A DNA stretch of 64,000 nucleotides from Rhynchopus sp. YZ270_cl-10 (Eukaryota; Euglenozoa; Diplonemea; Diplonemida; Diplonemidae): contig OZ037840.1 of assembly GCA_964035575.1 (NCBI GenBank), positions 806,001 through 870,000 of the forward strand, written 5' to 3'. Positions within the stretch are counted from its first letter, which is position 1, and each line of letters begins with the position of its first letter. Shown piece by piece: positions 21,051-32,400 of this stretch. The notes below the pieces were generated by a model. The model ran no database searches. It was not told where the DNA came from and was given only the letters and a program-made list of their open reading frames with translations. Made by a program: the position numbers and the translations under genes.

Positions 21051-21744
21051 AAAGGGGGGGCCCAAATAAGTTTACCCCCAAATAATAGCTATTTTCCCAA
21101 ATAACTTTTTTTTTTCTCAGATTTTGGGTGCCGAAAAAGTTACCGAATAACTTCGCCCCCTCTCACCTCCTTTTTTATTTTTCAAAATTTTCCCCCAAAC
21201 TGATAGTGTACTATATAAAATGGCGCCGCAGGCGAAAAAAATTTATGGTACGGTGTAAAAAGCTAGTTTTTTACACCACAGATATAATCATCTAGGCGGC
21301 AGCCACGCTGGAGAAGGAAGTCTGGGGCGAAACAGATTTAAAGCAGCATCATCATTCGGGTGGTCGGGTCTTCTGGGGTCTTTACCAAACTACAAAACAG
21401 GAAAACAGAAAATAAGAGTTGACCCTCCCGCCGACTCCCGACTTTTGGACCCCCAACCCCCGACCTCTGGTGCTGTCCTGCTACTGTGTACTATGAGGAA
21501 ATTGATCAAAAACGAGAACTTGTCCATTTTGGCAAATTGACCCCACCACTGGCCGGACGGATTCCAAAAATGCAAATACCGGTGTCTAAAAGCTCCACCA
21601 AGTTGGCAACGAGAAAAAACCCTGTTTTCAGTGCCCAAATAAGTTTACCCCCAAATAACTTAGGTTCCAAATAACTTTTTTTTTTGCCGCGATTTTGGCT
21701 TTTCAAAGTTACCGAATAATATCGTTATTTGGACCCCCCCTTTA
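21050..21744. mobile_element. TIR element of ~695 bp with TA target (mariner/MITE-like)
   Basis: Ends: left TAAAGGGGGGGCCCAAATAA, right (reverse complement) TAAAGGGGGGGTCCAAATAA. TA at each border is consistent with Tc1/mariner-type integration. Further copies of ccaaataa(c/g)tt occur inside both ends. The interior contains, in reverse orientation at about 21502-21585, the ~85-bp module also found in the hAT-like elements at 2506 and 39445. No transposase. It abuts the broken cyclase copy. Confidence 0.75.
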
Positions 21745-22469
21745 TGTTGAAAATACTATTTTTTTTTTTTATTATAAGACATGCATGCATTTCTAGTGAA
21801 ATTTTTCAGTATCCACGAGTCGTTTTTTCCCTCCCGTGCTCCCCATCTCTCACACATACATTACATCTTCATCAGGAAAATTGTCAATTTTTCGTTCATT
21901 ATTGTGAACAGCGTTTGGTGTTTTTCAAAAAAAAAAAAAAATGTGTGACTGAGTGTGGGGATGCGTTCAAGAATTAAACTCTTCCCCCCAAACCCCCTTT
22001 CATCTCTAGTTTTCTTTATCCAAACGTCGAGTGGACGCGTAATAATTTTTTTTTGTAAATCAAGGTACTTGACAATAGGAAATAGAAACGACGGAAGGTG
22101 CGTGCCCGCCAGCTTGTGTTTTTCTCATTCATTGTTTTTTCTCTCTCACACACAACACACACTTCAGCGAAAAAACACACCAAGCTTGCGGAGCGATAAA
22201 CGAAAAAAGTTGTTTTTCATTGTTTTCTTTTTATTCAGAACCGGAAGTTAGTTTCTATTTTTGATTTTTTGATAACTTTGTTGGAGTAGTTTGCCTCTGC
22301 TACCAGCTGTGCGATCTCCACTTTTCCAGAAAGTTCATAATGTGCAATTTCAGGTTTTCGAAACAACAAAGTTACTGATCCAGAGATTGAATATTTTTCA
22401 AAGCACGAGCCTTCTTGGGCACTTTACACCAGACTGCACCTTCCCCACACCCACCCTATTTTGGCAGTA

Positions 22470-22503
<34 letters not shown>

Positions 22504-22505
22504 AT
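21745..22505. other. Spacer with CA microsatellite upstream of the symporter gene
   Basis: AT-rich, no gene. A (CA)n run of about 15 units lies at 22470-22500 immediately before the ATG at 22506. A frame through the CA run is open but has no ATG, so the run is taken as leader. Confidence 0.6.
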
Positions 22506-24584
22506 ATGTCATCCATATCTTCAATGGATATGTCTGGGTCTGATTCGAATAGCAGCTCCTCAGGGTCGGATGAGGAAATAGACATCCCGCGCCAGGTCTT
22601 TACTTTGGTCCTGTTGTTCATTTTGCTTGCGGGGATGGCGTCTGGGGTTGACATAGTACTCTTCCGCTCGCTGTTTCGAAAGCCGAAGCCAATCATTGTT
22701 GGGCTGTCCTGCCAGTTTTTCATTCTCCCTGCGCTTGCGTACAGCAGTGTACGCATCTTTGACGTAAGCGAAGTGGTCTCCGTAGCGTTGCTCTCCACCT
22801 GCATGTCCCCAGGGGGCGCCTTCTCGAATTGGTTCTGCGCCCTTTTCAACGCTGATCTGGCACTCAGTATAGCAATGACGACTGTGTCAACGGTGATGGC
22901 CTTGGCGGTGCTTCCGCTCAATATGTATCTGTACATCGAGGTGTTTTATGACTCGACAGTGCATCTGGACTGGCCAGCGCTTGTCATCTCAGTGGCATCT
23001 GCGGCGGGTGGGTTGGTAACGGGGCTTGTCATCTCCGCGAAGAAGCCGTCGTGGCGCCCGTGGTGCAGCCGTGCTGCAACGGTGGCGGGGGTGATTTTGG
23101 TGGTGTTTGGTGCGATTGCGTCGTCTACGGTATGGGTTTGTTTGCAAATACAATGTGAAGCAGAGAAAATCAATAAAAGCCATGCCACCCGATAGATCTC
23201 GGACAAAAAAAAGCGTTCTTTTTGTTTGAAAAATTCTCCTTTTTATGTTCAACGAAATACTTGGTATAGTCGGAACCAGACGGGATAAGTACTGCGAATT
23301 AATTCGGAGGTGTTCCCCCGGGGAAATTAAAGAAGGTGACTTCTTAAAAATAATAAGTTGGCCCTGAGGGTGTAAAATATTGTTCTGGAGGGGAAAGTGT
23401 CGAGAATGGGAAGGGAGGAGGTACGGCAAAAATTAAGTTGAACTATTTTGATATTGATTGAGACTCGAGTTGTTGCATTGTCAACTCCTTTTCCTCTTCA
23501 TCCGTGTCCATTATTCGGTAGCACTGGTCTTCATGCTCAAGCGCAGTCACCCAGTGGGGATACCCTCCTTGTTGAGGCCCCATCAGGTACGCCACAAGAG
23601 AGCTCTGGGGTTCGAGGGAATGTCTTCATGACGGACAAGCACTCCGCGACTGAGGAATTGTACTCAGTGAAAAATTCCCCCCCGTCATCTCTTCCTCTGA
23701 CTTGTCACCCAAAGTCAATCAGATTGCCGGACAGGTGGGCCTGTACGTTGTGGGCAAGAGAATATGCAGTTCTCTCCCCCCCCAACGTGGTGCAGAACCC
23801 AGTTCATGCACGCCCACCCCCGCACTCGAACTCGGTCCGCTGCTCCCCTCTCCGGTTCCTCCTGCTAGTAGACGTACGACAACAAGAACGGGGCATTTTG
23901 GGTTCCGATCACAACACCTCACCCACCCCCCCTTTTTTGAGTATCATAGTTGGTTTAGGGGTTTTCTCCCTCCCCCTCTTCACTCTCCACCTCTCCACCC
24001 CCCCTACACAGAAAGCACCTCTTTGGGACAGAAGCGGTCTGTTCTATTTGCAGGTTATTTTTCCTTGCATGGCAGGTCTGGCCTGCGCGCATTGTCTTGC
24101 AAGGATTGCAGGGGTGCCTCCACCGCAGGCTGTCGCGATTGCAGTGGAATGCGGCTATCAGAACACCGGAATCGCTATGAGCATTGTCCTTGCAACGTTT
24201 AAGGGGGACACGCAAGGAGAGGCGCTTGGGGTGCCTTTGTTTTATGGGCTGACGCAGTGTTTGCTGTTGCTTCCTTATTGTGCGGTGATGTGGAAGCTTG
24301 GGAGCACGCATGCACCTTCCTCAGAAAGTTTCATCAAGGCTGTCCGCGGGAACTACCAACCAATGGAGGTGGCCGAGGCGCAGCTTGGGGACGATAGCAT
24401 GGCCTCTCTCGAGCGGATGTCATCCCTCGGGGAGACAAAGGAGCACCGCCTCCCCACACCACGTGACCGTTCCCTCTGTGAAAACGACTCCGTTCTCAAA
24501 GCACTCCTCAAAGCAGACAGACAAGACACCTTCGATCCTCTCCCAGAACCAACGGAGATGGGTGCAGTTCCTGTGTTGCAGTGA
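22506..24584 (+). CDS. Bile acid:sodium symporter (BASS/SBF) family protein, two exons (~384 aa)
   Basis: Secondary transporter with about ten membrane helices, predicted in plasma membrane or an organelle. Exon 1 is 22506-23129, exon 2 24054-24584; the intron (924 nt) begins GTATGG and ends tatttgCAG, phase 0, and joins ...AIASST to VIFPCMAGLACAH. An alternative acceptor 18 nt downstream keeps the frame. Exon 1 carries the SBF signature CMSPGGAFSNWFCALFNAD and STVMALAVLP; exon 2 carries ECGYQNTGIAMSIVLATF, the second conserved Na+-site motif. Neither half alone has both motifs, which supports splicing. The N-terminus is Ser/Asp-rich and cytosolic; the C-terminus is a ~90-residue polar tail. 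An AATAAA at 23170 inside the intron could give a short transcript. Substrate cannot be told from sequence. Confidence 0.88.
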
Positions 24585-24681
24585 GATGTAGTGAGGTGGT
24601 GGGGGGAGAGAGAGAGAGGGTATTTTAGAGAAAAAGTGGAAAAGGAAGAGGGGGAAAAAAAAAGCCTTCCGTAGTACAAAG

Positions 24682-24760
24682 GGCTTCGGCCGACATTGAG
24701 TGCAAAAGACCGTATTAGACCTAAGTGGGTTCTAAGGCGATTTGTAGGTACAACAACAAC
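24682..24760 (+). ncRNA. Structured RNA element, copy A
   Basis: About 100 bp after the symporter stop, so probably in its 3' UTR. GGC-UUCG-GCC hairpin (24682-24691), then CGACATTGAGT, a variable part, and an A-rich end after gtacaaca. It aligns with copies B (24812) and C (44584). The closing UGUCG half is degenerate here, so this copy is weaker. Confidence 0.45.
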
Positions 24761-24811
24761 AAAAAAAAAAGAGTTGAGGACGACCTCCGTCTATATCTTT
24801 TAAGTACAATA

Positions 24812-24867
24812 GCCTTCGGGCGACATTGAGTACAGATCCTGCACTAGCAGGTGATTGTCGACACAAC
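24812..24867 (+). ncRNA. Structured RNA element, copy B
   Basis: Hairpin GCC-UUCG-GGC (24812-24821), CGACA (24821-24825) pairing with UGUCG (24856-24860), and an inner hairpin CCTGC-ACTA-GCAGG (24838-24851). Compared with copy C the first stem has all three pairs swapped in orientation and the inner stem has a different sequence but still pairs; flanking single strands (ATTGAGTACAGATC, GTGATTG) are conserved. That is covariation. Followed by acaacaaaaaa. Confidence 0.55.
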
Positions 24868-24869
24868 AA

Positions 24870-26314
24870 AAAAGAATTCAATTATGGGGGTGATTCCTTA
24901 AGAGAGGTTGATTTGATTGTGTTTTTGTGTTTTTTTTTTGGTTCACTTTAGTTAGTTGAATCTTATCGGGGGGGTTTTTTTTTGGTGTGTTTCACTGTAA
25001 ACGGAAAATGGAAAAAGAGAGGTTTGTCGGTAATTAAAAAAGGAACTGATGTATTAGGTAATCTTTACCTAGTATTGAAAAGTGTGGTTCGAAACAAAGG
25101 AAAAAACGCTTTATCTAGGTGTGTCTCATGAACAAAAGACTGCGGTCTTCTGGTGATTAGGAGCTTTGTTGTTGTTGGTATTGTTAAATTGCTTGGAGCA
25201 GTGAGTTACCTCGGCGTGTGTTGCTGCAGGTGTGCAATCTCTTGCTTTGGTGCTTTCATCAGATGGCTGGCACCGTCCGTGGGTCAGTTGGAGGTGCCTG
25301 CATCAGCAAACGATTATTTTTGTTGCATTTTTTGGATCCCATTTGCATCCACCTTTCCCCTTCCATAAAAAAAACCCCAAATCGGTTCACCCGGGTTTTT
25401 TCAAAAACCGGTAAAGCGGGAAATCAACCCCTGGTTTTGGCGATTTTTTTTTGTCTTTTGTGTGCACAGTGATGCACACAGTCATCTTCTTTCAAAATTC
25501 TTTTCAGAACGTGGTCAGAGGCAGTACCAGGGTCAAAGTGCCTGCACTAAACCCGCCTACACTGTTAGGCAGTCTCTAAAAAAGCAGCACGCTTGTTTTT
25601 GAGTAACACAAAAAGACCACCCAAAAATAACCAAAACGCGAACAGAACAAAATATTTGATTTTTTTTTTAAACCAATCAATCCTATCGCTATCCTCCCTT
25701 GCCAGCATGCACTACTTTGTTCAATCATACACAGCAAAACCCCCCAAAGGCGTACCGTTAGCGTGGCGTGCAAGAGAGGAGTGTGTAGACGGGAAGGGGG
25801 GATAAAACCTGTGTAAAAACTGCCGGTCTCGACACACTGGGGTTGTGCCAATCTCTCAAAAAAAAAAAAAAACCCCCCCCCCGTTTTTTTCCAGCTCTTG
25901 AAGGCTTTTTTTTTTGATATATTATTGTTGTTCACAGGATGTGCGTGAGACACGTTCATCTTTCAAAAAATTCTCTGTTGAAGCTCAGAAAATTTCAGTC
26001 GATCCGTATTGATACATAGCTTCGTCGCTTTTTTTTTTCTGGCAGTGTTTGATTTTGATTTGATTTGATTTTTTTTTTTTTTTGTGAAAACAGATGCACC
26101 CACACTGCCTTGTTGTGGATACAATGAATGTGGGTTTGCCGTCTGTCCTCTGAATTAGCAGAGTGTGCTTCGTTTCGTATGTTTTTTTGTCGTTTATTTT
26201 CTCGCCATGTTCCCCCACTCCCACTCCGCTTGTTGTGTTGGTCGCTTGAAAACTATCAATTTTAAGCCTTTGTTCGTCACCTGGTGATATCTTTTCAAAG
26301 TGACTAAGCACGAA
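24870..26314. other. Gene-free AT-rich spacer
   Basis: Nothing coding is convincing. Holds a dispersed repeat at about 25237-25310 (tggctggcaccgtccgtggg, gaggtgcctgcatcagcaaa), long T runs, and near 26300 gtgactaagcacgaa, the half-repeat into which the next element is inserted. Confidence 0.5.
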
Positions 26315-28237
26315 TTTTTTTTTTTTGAACATGATCCACTTTTATTTTTGCAATTTTGATTTTTTCATTCTTTTACAATGTAGGTTTCGAAAACTGTCTG
26401 GGCCTTGAGCGACAGCGGAACACTAACTACAAGTCCACAGAGGGTCATGCACTGATGAAGTCCACCTCTGTTTACAACTAATGTATGCGTTTAGGACTGA
26501 AACATGGACTTGTGGTACAGATGTACCACCCTACAAAAACTTTTGAATATGCATATTTACAAAAAAACAAAAACAAAACAAAAAGGATCCAAAAATACAA
26601 CAAAAAAGATTGATGAATAACCAATGTTCAAAACATTAAGTAATCTAATCAGACTAACCCCTGTGATACCGCGTCCTAGACGGTCTGTTGGTCGCAGCAT
26701 TTTGTTTGCAACAAGCAGGCAGCCACATAAAACGTAGGAAGTGGCTTTTTTCTGCTTCCAGTAGTAATAAGACCATGGACGTTTTATATAGTTGAATAAA
26801 AATATAAAAAAATATGTGTTCAACCTGGCGGACGAGCGGCTTAGAAACAGATACGCCAGTCCATGAATGCCAGAACATCAATCAAACTTTTCATTCAAAA
26901 GACTTTTTCCTTTTTTTATTTTTTTGAAACAAAACACCGATGAAGACGAACCTGCTGTTATCCAGTGAACGGGTTCCACGAAACAAAAAGTATTCATGTC
27001 TCGCTTCAGTGAACGCGGGGATTTTTGTCTCGCGTACTAATTACGTTGAGAATAACCACGAACAAAGTGTGCCGCAACATTTTTTGCGAAGAGGATATAC
27101 CCGTACACCAAATATCCATTTTCACCTTTTTTTCCTTTTTTTACCTTTTTTTACGGTCAGCCCGGATAATACCGCTACATACTTGGGGAAAGATGTACAG
27201 GCTGTACCCCGAATAACTTTTGTGTACCTTCAGCAACACAAAAAGCGCAAAAATAAGATACACTCATTTTTCTAAGCTTAGCCTGACATGTGGCAAACAA
27301 GAAAACATTGCAACAAGTTGGCGACTATTAAATATCACCAACATGCACCTTTGTTCATCCAAGATAAAAAAAACAAAAGAACCAAACAGATGTAAGCAAT
27401 CAAGACAGCGCTTCTGCATAACAAATGATAGAGTCGATGTCGATAGCTAACTTTTATTTTTTACTTCGTGCCTGATAGACAAGCAATGGCGAGTATGGGC
27501 AGCCAACCCATTCCGACCAAGGGCAAGCTTGGGCGATGAACCCATTAAGACCCACAGGGCGAGCCGGGATATATACCCGAGCCGACCCTGCCCCCAACCC
27601 CCAACCCCCTGCCGAGCCGAGCCGAGCCGAGCGAGTGTGCCGAGCCGAGCCGAGCAGAAAAGACTTGATCAACCAGAGTTACAAAGTTTCTTCATAAAAA
27701 AAGCTAAAAAAATGGTTGAAGATTAAAATGTACTAACAACCTGCAAACCACCTGTGTCACTATTATGCTGACTATCGACCCACGTGGCGAGTCAGTAGTG
27801 GCGTTATATTTGACCTTTTTTTAACAAAGTACCCTGCTATATGCAGAGTAACTGCCTTGGATGAGGTGAGCTACGATCATCCGAAAATATAAAACAAGTT
27901 TTTTTTGAACATGATCCACTTTTATTTTTGCAATTTTGATTTTTTCATTCTTTTACAATGTAGGTTTCGAAAACTGTCTGGGCCTTGAGCGACAGCGGAA
28001 CACTAACTACAAGTCCACAGAGGGTCATGCACTGATGAAGTCCACCTCTGTTTACAACTAATGTATGCGTTTAGGACTGAAACATGGACTTGTGGTACAG
28101 ATGTACCACCCTACAAAAACTTTTGAATATGCATATTTACAAAAAAACAAAAACAAAACAAAAAGGATCCAAAAATACAACAAAAAAGATTGATGAATAA
28201 CCAATGTTCAAAACATTAAGTAATCTAATCAGACTAA
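26315..28237. mobile_element. Element with 339-bp terminal direct repeats; possible non-autonomous LTR-like relic
   Basis: Two identical direct repeats (about 26319-26657 and 27899-28237) enclose a 1.24-kb interior with no gene. The outer flanks are both gcacgaa, a likely 7-bp target duplication; removal restores the dispersed repeat gtgactaagcacgaa-aggctcagg. Identical ends suggest a young insertion. Small non-autonomous LTR-type elements have this layout, but no capsid, polymerase or integrase coding is present and a primer-binding site is not convincing. Interior holds a GCCGA microsatellite near 27612-27655. Confidence 0.55.
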
Positions 28238-29192
28238 GCACGAAAGGCTCAGGTTATTTCTCATAATGTTTGGTCCATTTCAGATGTAAACCACGAAAAA
28301 TGGATGTAGGACTGCATGGTTGGGTGACCACCCCCCGGTACAGCCGGTCATGTACCCAAGGTGCACTGTTCACGAGAGGGGGTTGTATTTCAAGGTCAAT
28401 TTTTGTTTTGTCCATTTCAAAAAACCTCAAAAACACCAGGGCTTTCTTTGGACTATATCCTGGGACAGAGCCTATTTAACACAACCCCCAGCCAATTCCG
28501 CCTGAGAACAGGAGTCTACTGGAAGTTGTCCTACACGACGTGGTCCAGGACCAATTTCACTTGTCATGGTGACAACTGAAATGACAAGTGACATTGATGA
28601 GGCACCTCGTGCACTGTGTGTGTCTGGGTGACAGACCCACACCTTGCCACGTCGTGCGACACCACAAGCTTCGCCTCCGTCGCCACCGTGTTTAAATAAG
28701 GCCAAAAAAAGGGAGGGGGGGTTTTTTTTTATAGCATAGCCTTTGTTTTGTTCAATCTACGTTATGTCCGTTTCTTCTCTCTACCCCCCTCTATCATCTC
28801 ACTGTGCTGCGATTGCCCAAAAAAAAACAAAAAACAAAAAAAAACCCCTAGTCGGCTTGCTTCACAATGAGTTATCCCATGACAAATTATCCCTGTTTCG
28901 GTGACTGACGAAGAGAGTTGGATAGGTACTAGGGTGACTCAACGTAGACTGCGACAAATGGAAGTAAGCTGGCGGGAGGGGGAGGTGGGTGTACTGTTGC
29001 AACACGTGATATTTTATTTTATTTTTCGAATTTTTTTTTTTCAAAAAAAAAAAAATAGAAAATACAATGGGGCATCCTTAGACCCCTTGGGTGACATTCT
29101 GTGGCCAACCTATAGCGGGGCCATAGTCGATGCAACAAAAAAACCCCACAAAAAAAATCCAAACAAAAAAATATTGTTGTAACGAAGTCGGA
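28238..29192. repeat. Dispersed repeat copy and spacer
   Basis: 28230-28420 carries the composite dispersed repeat (gcacgaaaggctcagg, cagatgtaaaccacgaaa, ggtgcactgttcacgagagg). The remainder is AT-rich spacer with A runs; no gene recognised. Confidence 0.6.
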
Positions 29193-29245
29193 AAAAGAAT
29201 TTACCCCCTCTTCCCCCCTTGATTAATTCTTGATACACCTCCACA
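29193..29245. repeat. ~53-bp direct repeat, upstream copy
   Basis: Contains aagaatttaccccctcttcc and ttgattaattcttgatacac. Apart from one C more or less in a C run, it is identical to 34934-34987. The two copies flank the NLR-like gene, and each lies in the 5' region of a gene (about 200 bp before ATG 29449, about 60 bp before ATG 35046), so it may be a shared promoter element. Confidence 0.75.
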
Positions 29246-29249
29246 TACT

Positions 29250-29350
29250 TTGTAAGTCCGCCTCGGTGCTAGAGGGAGTCCGCCCTGAGTTGAGGCGGAC
29301 TTGGCGGACTCTGGGCGGACTCAGTCAAAAGTCCGTCTCAACTCGGGCGG
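29250..29350. repeat. GTCCGCC-rich inverted repeat
   Basis: Repeated gtccgcc and ggcggac motifs (palindrome agtccgccctgagttgaggc followed by ggactt) make this ~100-bp stretch fold back. Similar in style to the GGATACG element at 13901. No clear target duplication. Non-coding, in the promoter region of the next gene. Confidence 0.5.
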
Positions 29351-29448
29351 GTCAGTAACTAGGATTCTCCTTCTTCTCACAACGCACAACAGGAACAGCA
29401 AACCAACATCTGTGAACAAGTACATACCACACATTTTCTTTCAGGAAG

Positions 29449-32400
29449 ATGGGATCCGGAGCGTCGAAGCCTGAAAAGGACGAGATTGCAAAGGGAATTA
29501 CTGGGAAGGAGAGGCCCGTGGACGCAGTCGACAGCGTGGACGGGAGGACAATGCTGCACAGTGCTGTGCTTGCGGGAGACGTGGAGGCAGTGCGGTTTCT
29601 TGTGGAGAACGGGGCAGGGAACGTGCGTGACAGGGACGGGAACGTGCCGCTATGGTATGCACTGCAGCACAGGGACGCGGATGTGCGGGGGCGACTTGAG
29701 GCGGAGCTGGGGGCGCATGCAGCAGAAATCCTTGTGGAGGTGGAGGATGCTGTGCAGGTGTACCTCACTCACGGTGTCGCCACAACAACGACAACGACAG
29801 CAACACCAAGAACAACAACAACAGGTGTGGCGGTGGAACGGAGCAGTGGTGATGCAACGACAGCACCTCTTACTGACCCTCACATGGACATGGCGAAAGA
29901 CACGAAGACCTCGACTGAAGACAGGCACCTAGGAGAGGACGATCTTGACGGGGACACGGGTGCACTGCGGCACACAGACGGACGGAAGGTGGAGTGGCTG
30001 CGGAAAACAGAGGACAACAACAACAAGAACGGCAATGGAGGTGAAGACCTGCTGTGCTGGCTGCGTGGTCTGCCAAAGGTGGATCCGCCGTTGGGCTACA
30101 CAGACGAACACGTGCGGCACATGGAGGCGGGGTTCCGTGTGGTGTGCAAGCGTCTGCTGGAGGACATCAGAGGACGGAGGGAGGCTGCGGGGACACGTGG
30201 GCACGTGGAGGTGGAGGACTGGATGGCGGCACGCGACCCGTTTGAGCTGCTGCTGTCGGGGTTCCTGTTCACGTCTGACTGCGTGGAGTATGTGCTGGAC
30301 AGCGGCGGGGATGTTGTGTGCGACGAGGATGACGGGACACCACAGATTGCGAAAGGGCCTGACGGGAAGCTGCGGTACATCAAACTGACGGAGCGGGCTG
30401 TGCTGGACAACCACGGGAGTGCTGCTAATTCACAGTCGCTTGCGCTGTACATGACGATGAACACTGCGATGCGTGCTGTGGGGTGGCTGCCTGCGGTGAA
30501 GGAGTGGAAGGGGACACCTGAGAAGACAGCACCGAACGTGTTTGAGCTGTCGCCTGCACCCCCGCAGCTGCACGTGATTGCGACCTTTGCGCCGCTGATC
30601 CGTGGTCTGGACCGGCTGATTGGGAGCCGTCGGAAGCAGCTGCGGACTGTGTTCCGTGGGATCAATGTAAACGTGTCTGCGAAGTACGCGCTGGGGACGC
30701 ACGTTGTGGAACTGCTTCACGTCGACAACACTGAAGCGGGATGTGGCTCGGAGCTTCATGTACGGGAAGGGAGGCACGTTCTTTGTGGTGGTGGCGAAGG
30801 AGGGTGCTGCAGATGTGAAGTTCTCGTCTGTGTATGCTTCGGAGGACGAGCTGCTGTACACAGCGAACATCGAGTACCGGGTGCAGTGGAAGCTTTCGCC
30901 GACGTTACTGCGGATGATGGGGCTGCGCTTTGACGTGATTGTGATGCAGGAGGTGTGTGCGGATGCGGGTGTGGGTGTGGGGGAGACGAGTGCGGCTGAG
31001 CAGGTGGGTGCGCTGCAGGAGGTGATGGGACACACAGTCGCATTCTTCAAGGACTACCTTGCGCAGTACGTGGAGGGGCGTGTGGGTGACGACACGCGTG
31101 TGGATGAGTCGGAGACAAGTCCGCTGATGGAGGAGGTGCGGAGGTGGCTTCGTGCACGTGGAGGTGGGAAGCAGATGTCTGCAGTGTGCACACAGGCAGC
31201 AGCGCGCACAGAGCGCAAGCCTGATGTGGAGGCAAAAGAAGAAAGACAAGGGACGTGTGGTGTGCTGTGTGTGATCGGAGAAGGAGGGAGCGGGAAGACG
31301 TCTGCTTCGATTGCAATTCTGAGCGACCTTGCAACGTCTGCGAAGAAGAGTGAAGGCACCAGCAACGAAGACACAAACAGGAACAGGAACAGCGTGGTGA
31401 GTGATGTGACTGCGGATGCGGATGCGAAACCATACTTCCCTGTGTTTGTGGCGCTGCCGACTGTGAAGCGGCACCTGCTTGAGAAGGGAGGGCTGGACAG
31501 GTTTGTGCTGGAGTCGTTTGCGCTGCGGGAGGCGGACCGTGCGTACCTTGCGGAGACGTACGAAGTGGTTCTGGTGCTGGACTCGCTAGACGAGGTGGGT
31601 CTGACGCAGAAGAATGTGGGTGCTGTGGTGTCTGAGGGTGGCCTTCTGTGCCGGCACCCGTGGGTGGAGGCACACTGCAGCGTTATTGTGACTGTGCGTG
31701 GTGAGTACCTGAAGGGTGTGGACACGTCTCCGTCTGGTGTGTGTGGGGCTGGTGTGCGTGCTCTGTACATGCAGCCGTTCACAGAGGTGGATGCGAGAAC
31801 GTACATCAAGCGTGCAAACACAGCCTGGGAGAAGGAACACAAAGTGGAGCAGCCAGCCCACAAGGAAGAGTCTTCGTGCGTGAGGAGGACGTTGAGGGAC
31901 TTGTGCAGCTGCGGAACCCGTTTGTACTGCACATGGCGTGCCACGCGCAGTGCAGCGGGAAGGCTTCTGAGGAGGTGATCTACGAGACCTACCTGGAGAC
32001 GTGGACGAAGAAAGAGATGTCGTCTGGTGGTGCTGCTGTTGCTATTTCCGATGTGTCTTTGGAGGATGTGGTGCGTGCAGGGGAGCTTGTTGCATGCAGG
32101 ATGTTGGAGACAAACGAATGGCAGGGGACTGTGGGTGTGGCGTCGGAGGTTCTTGTGTCGCGGCACGGTGTGTGTGAGGCTGTGCGGGATGCGTGCTTCC
32201 GCTGCCTGCCGTTCCGGATTGAAGACTTGGGGGAGGAGCGGAGTGCGTTCACGTTCCGGCACAAGTCGCTTGGGGAGCACCTTGCAGCACGGCGGCTTGC
32301 ACGTGATCCAGCAGGGACACTGAGAACGCTGGTGCAGCGGAGCTTCAGCAAAGACTCGCAGCGTGTGCTTGGGTTCTTTGCGGCGCTGGTGTGTGGAGAC

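Noticed and set aside
20765-21052. Small functional gene of 95 aa
   Set aside because: It is a rearranged fragment of the neighbouring cyclase without membrane or catalytic parts.
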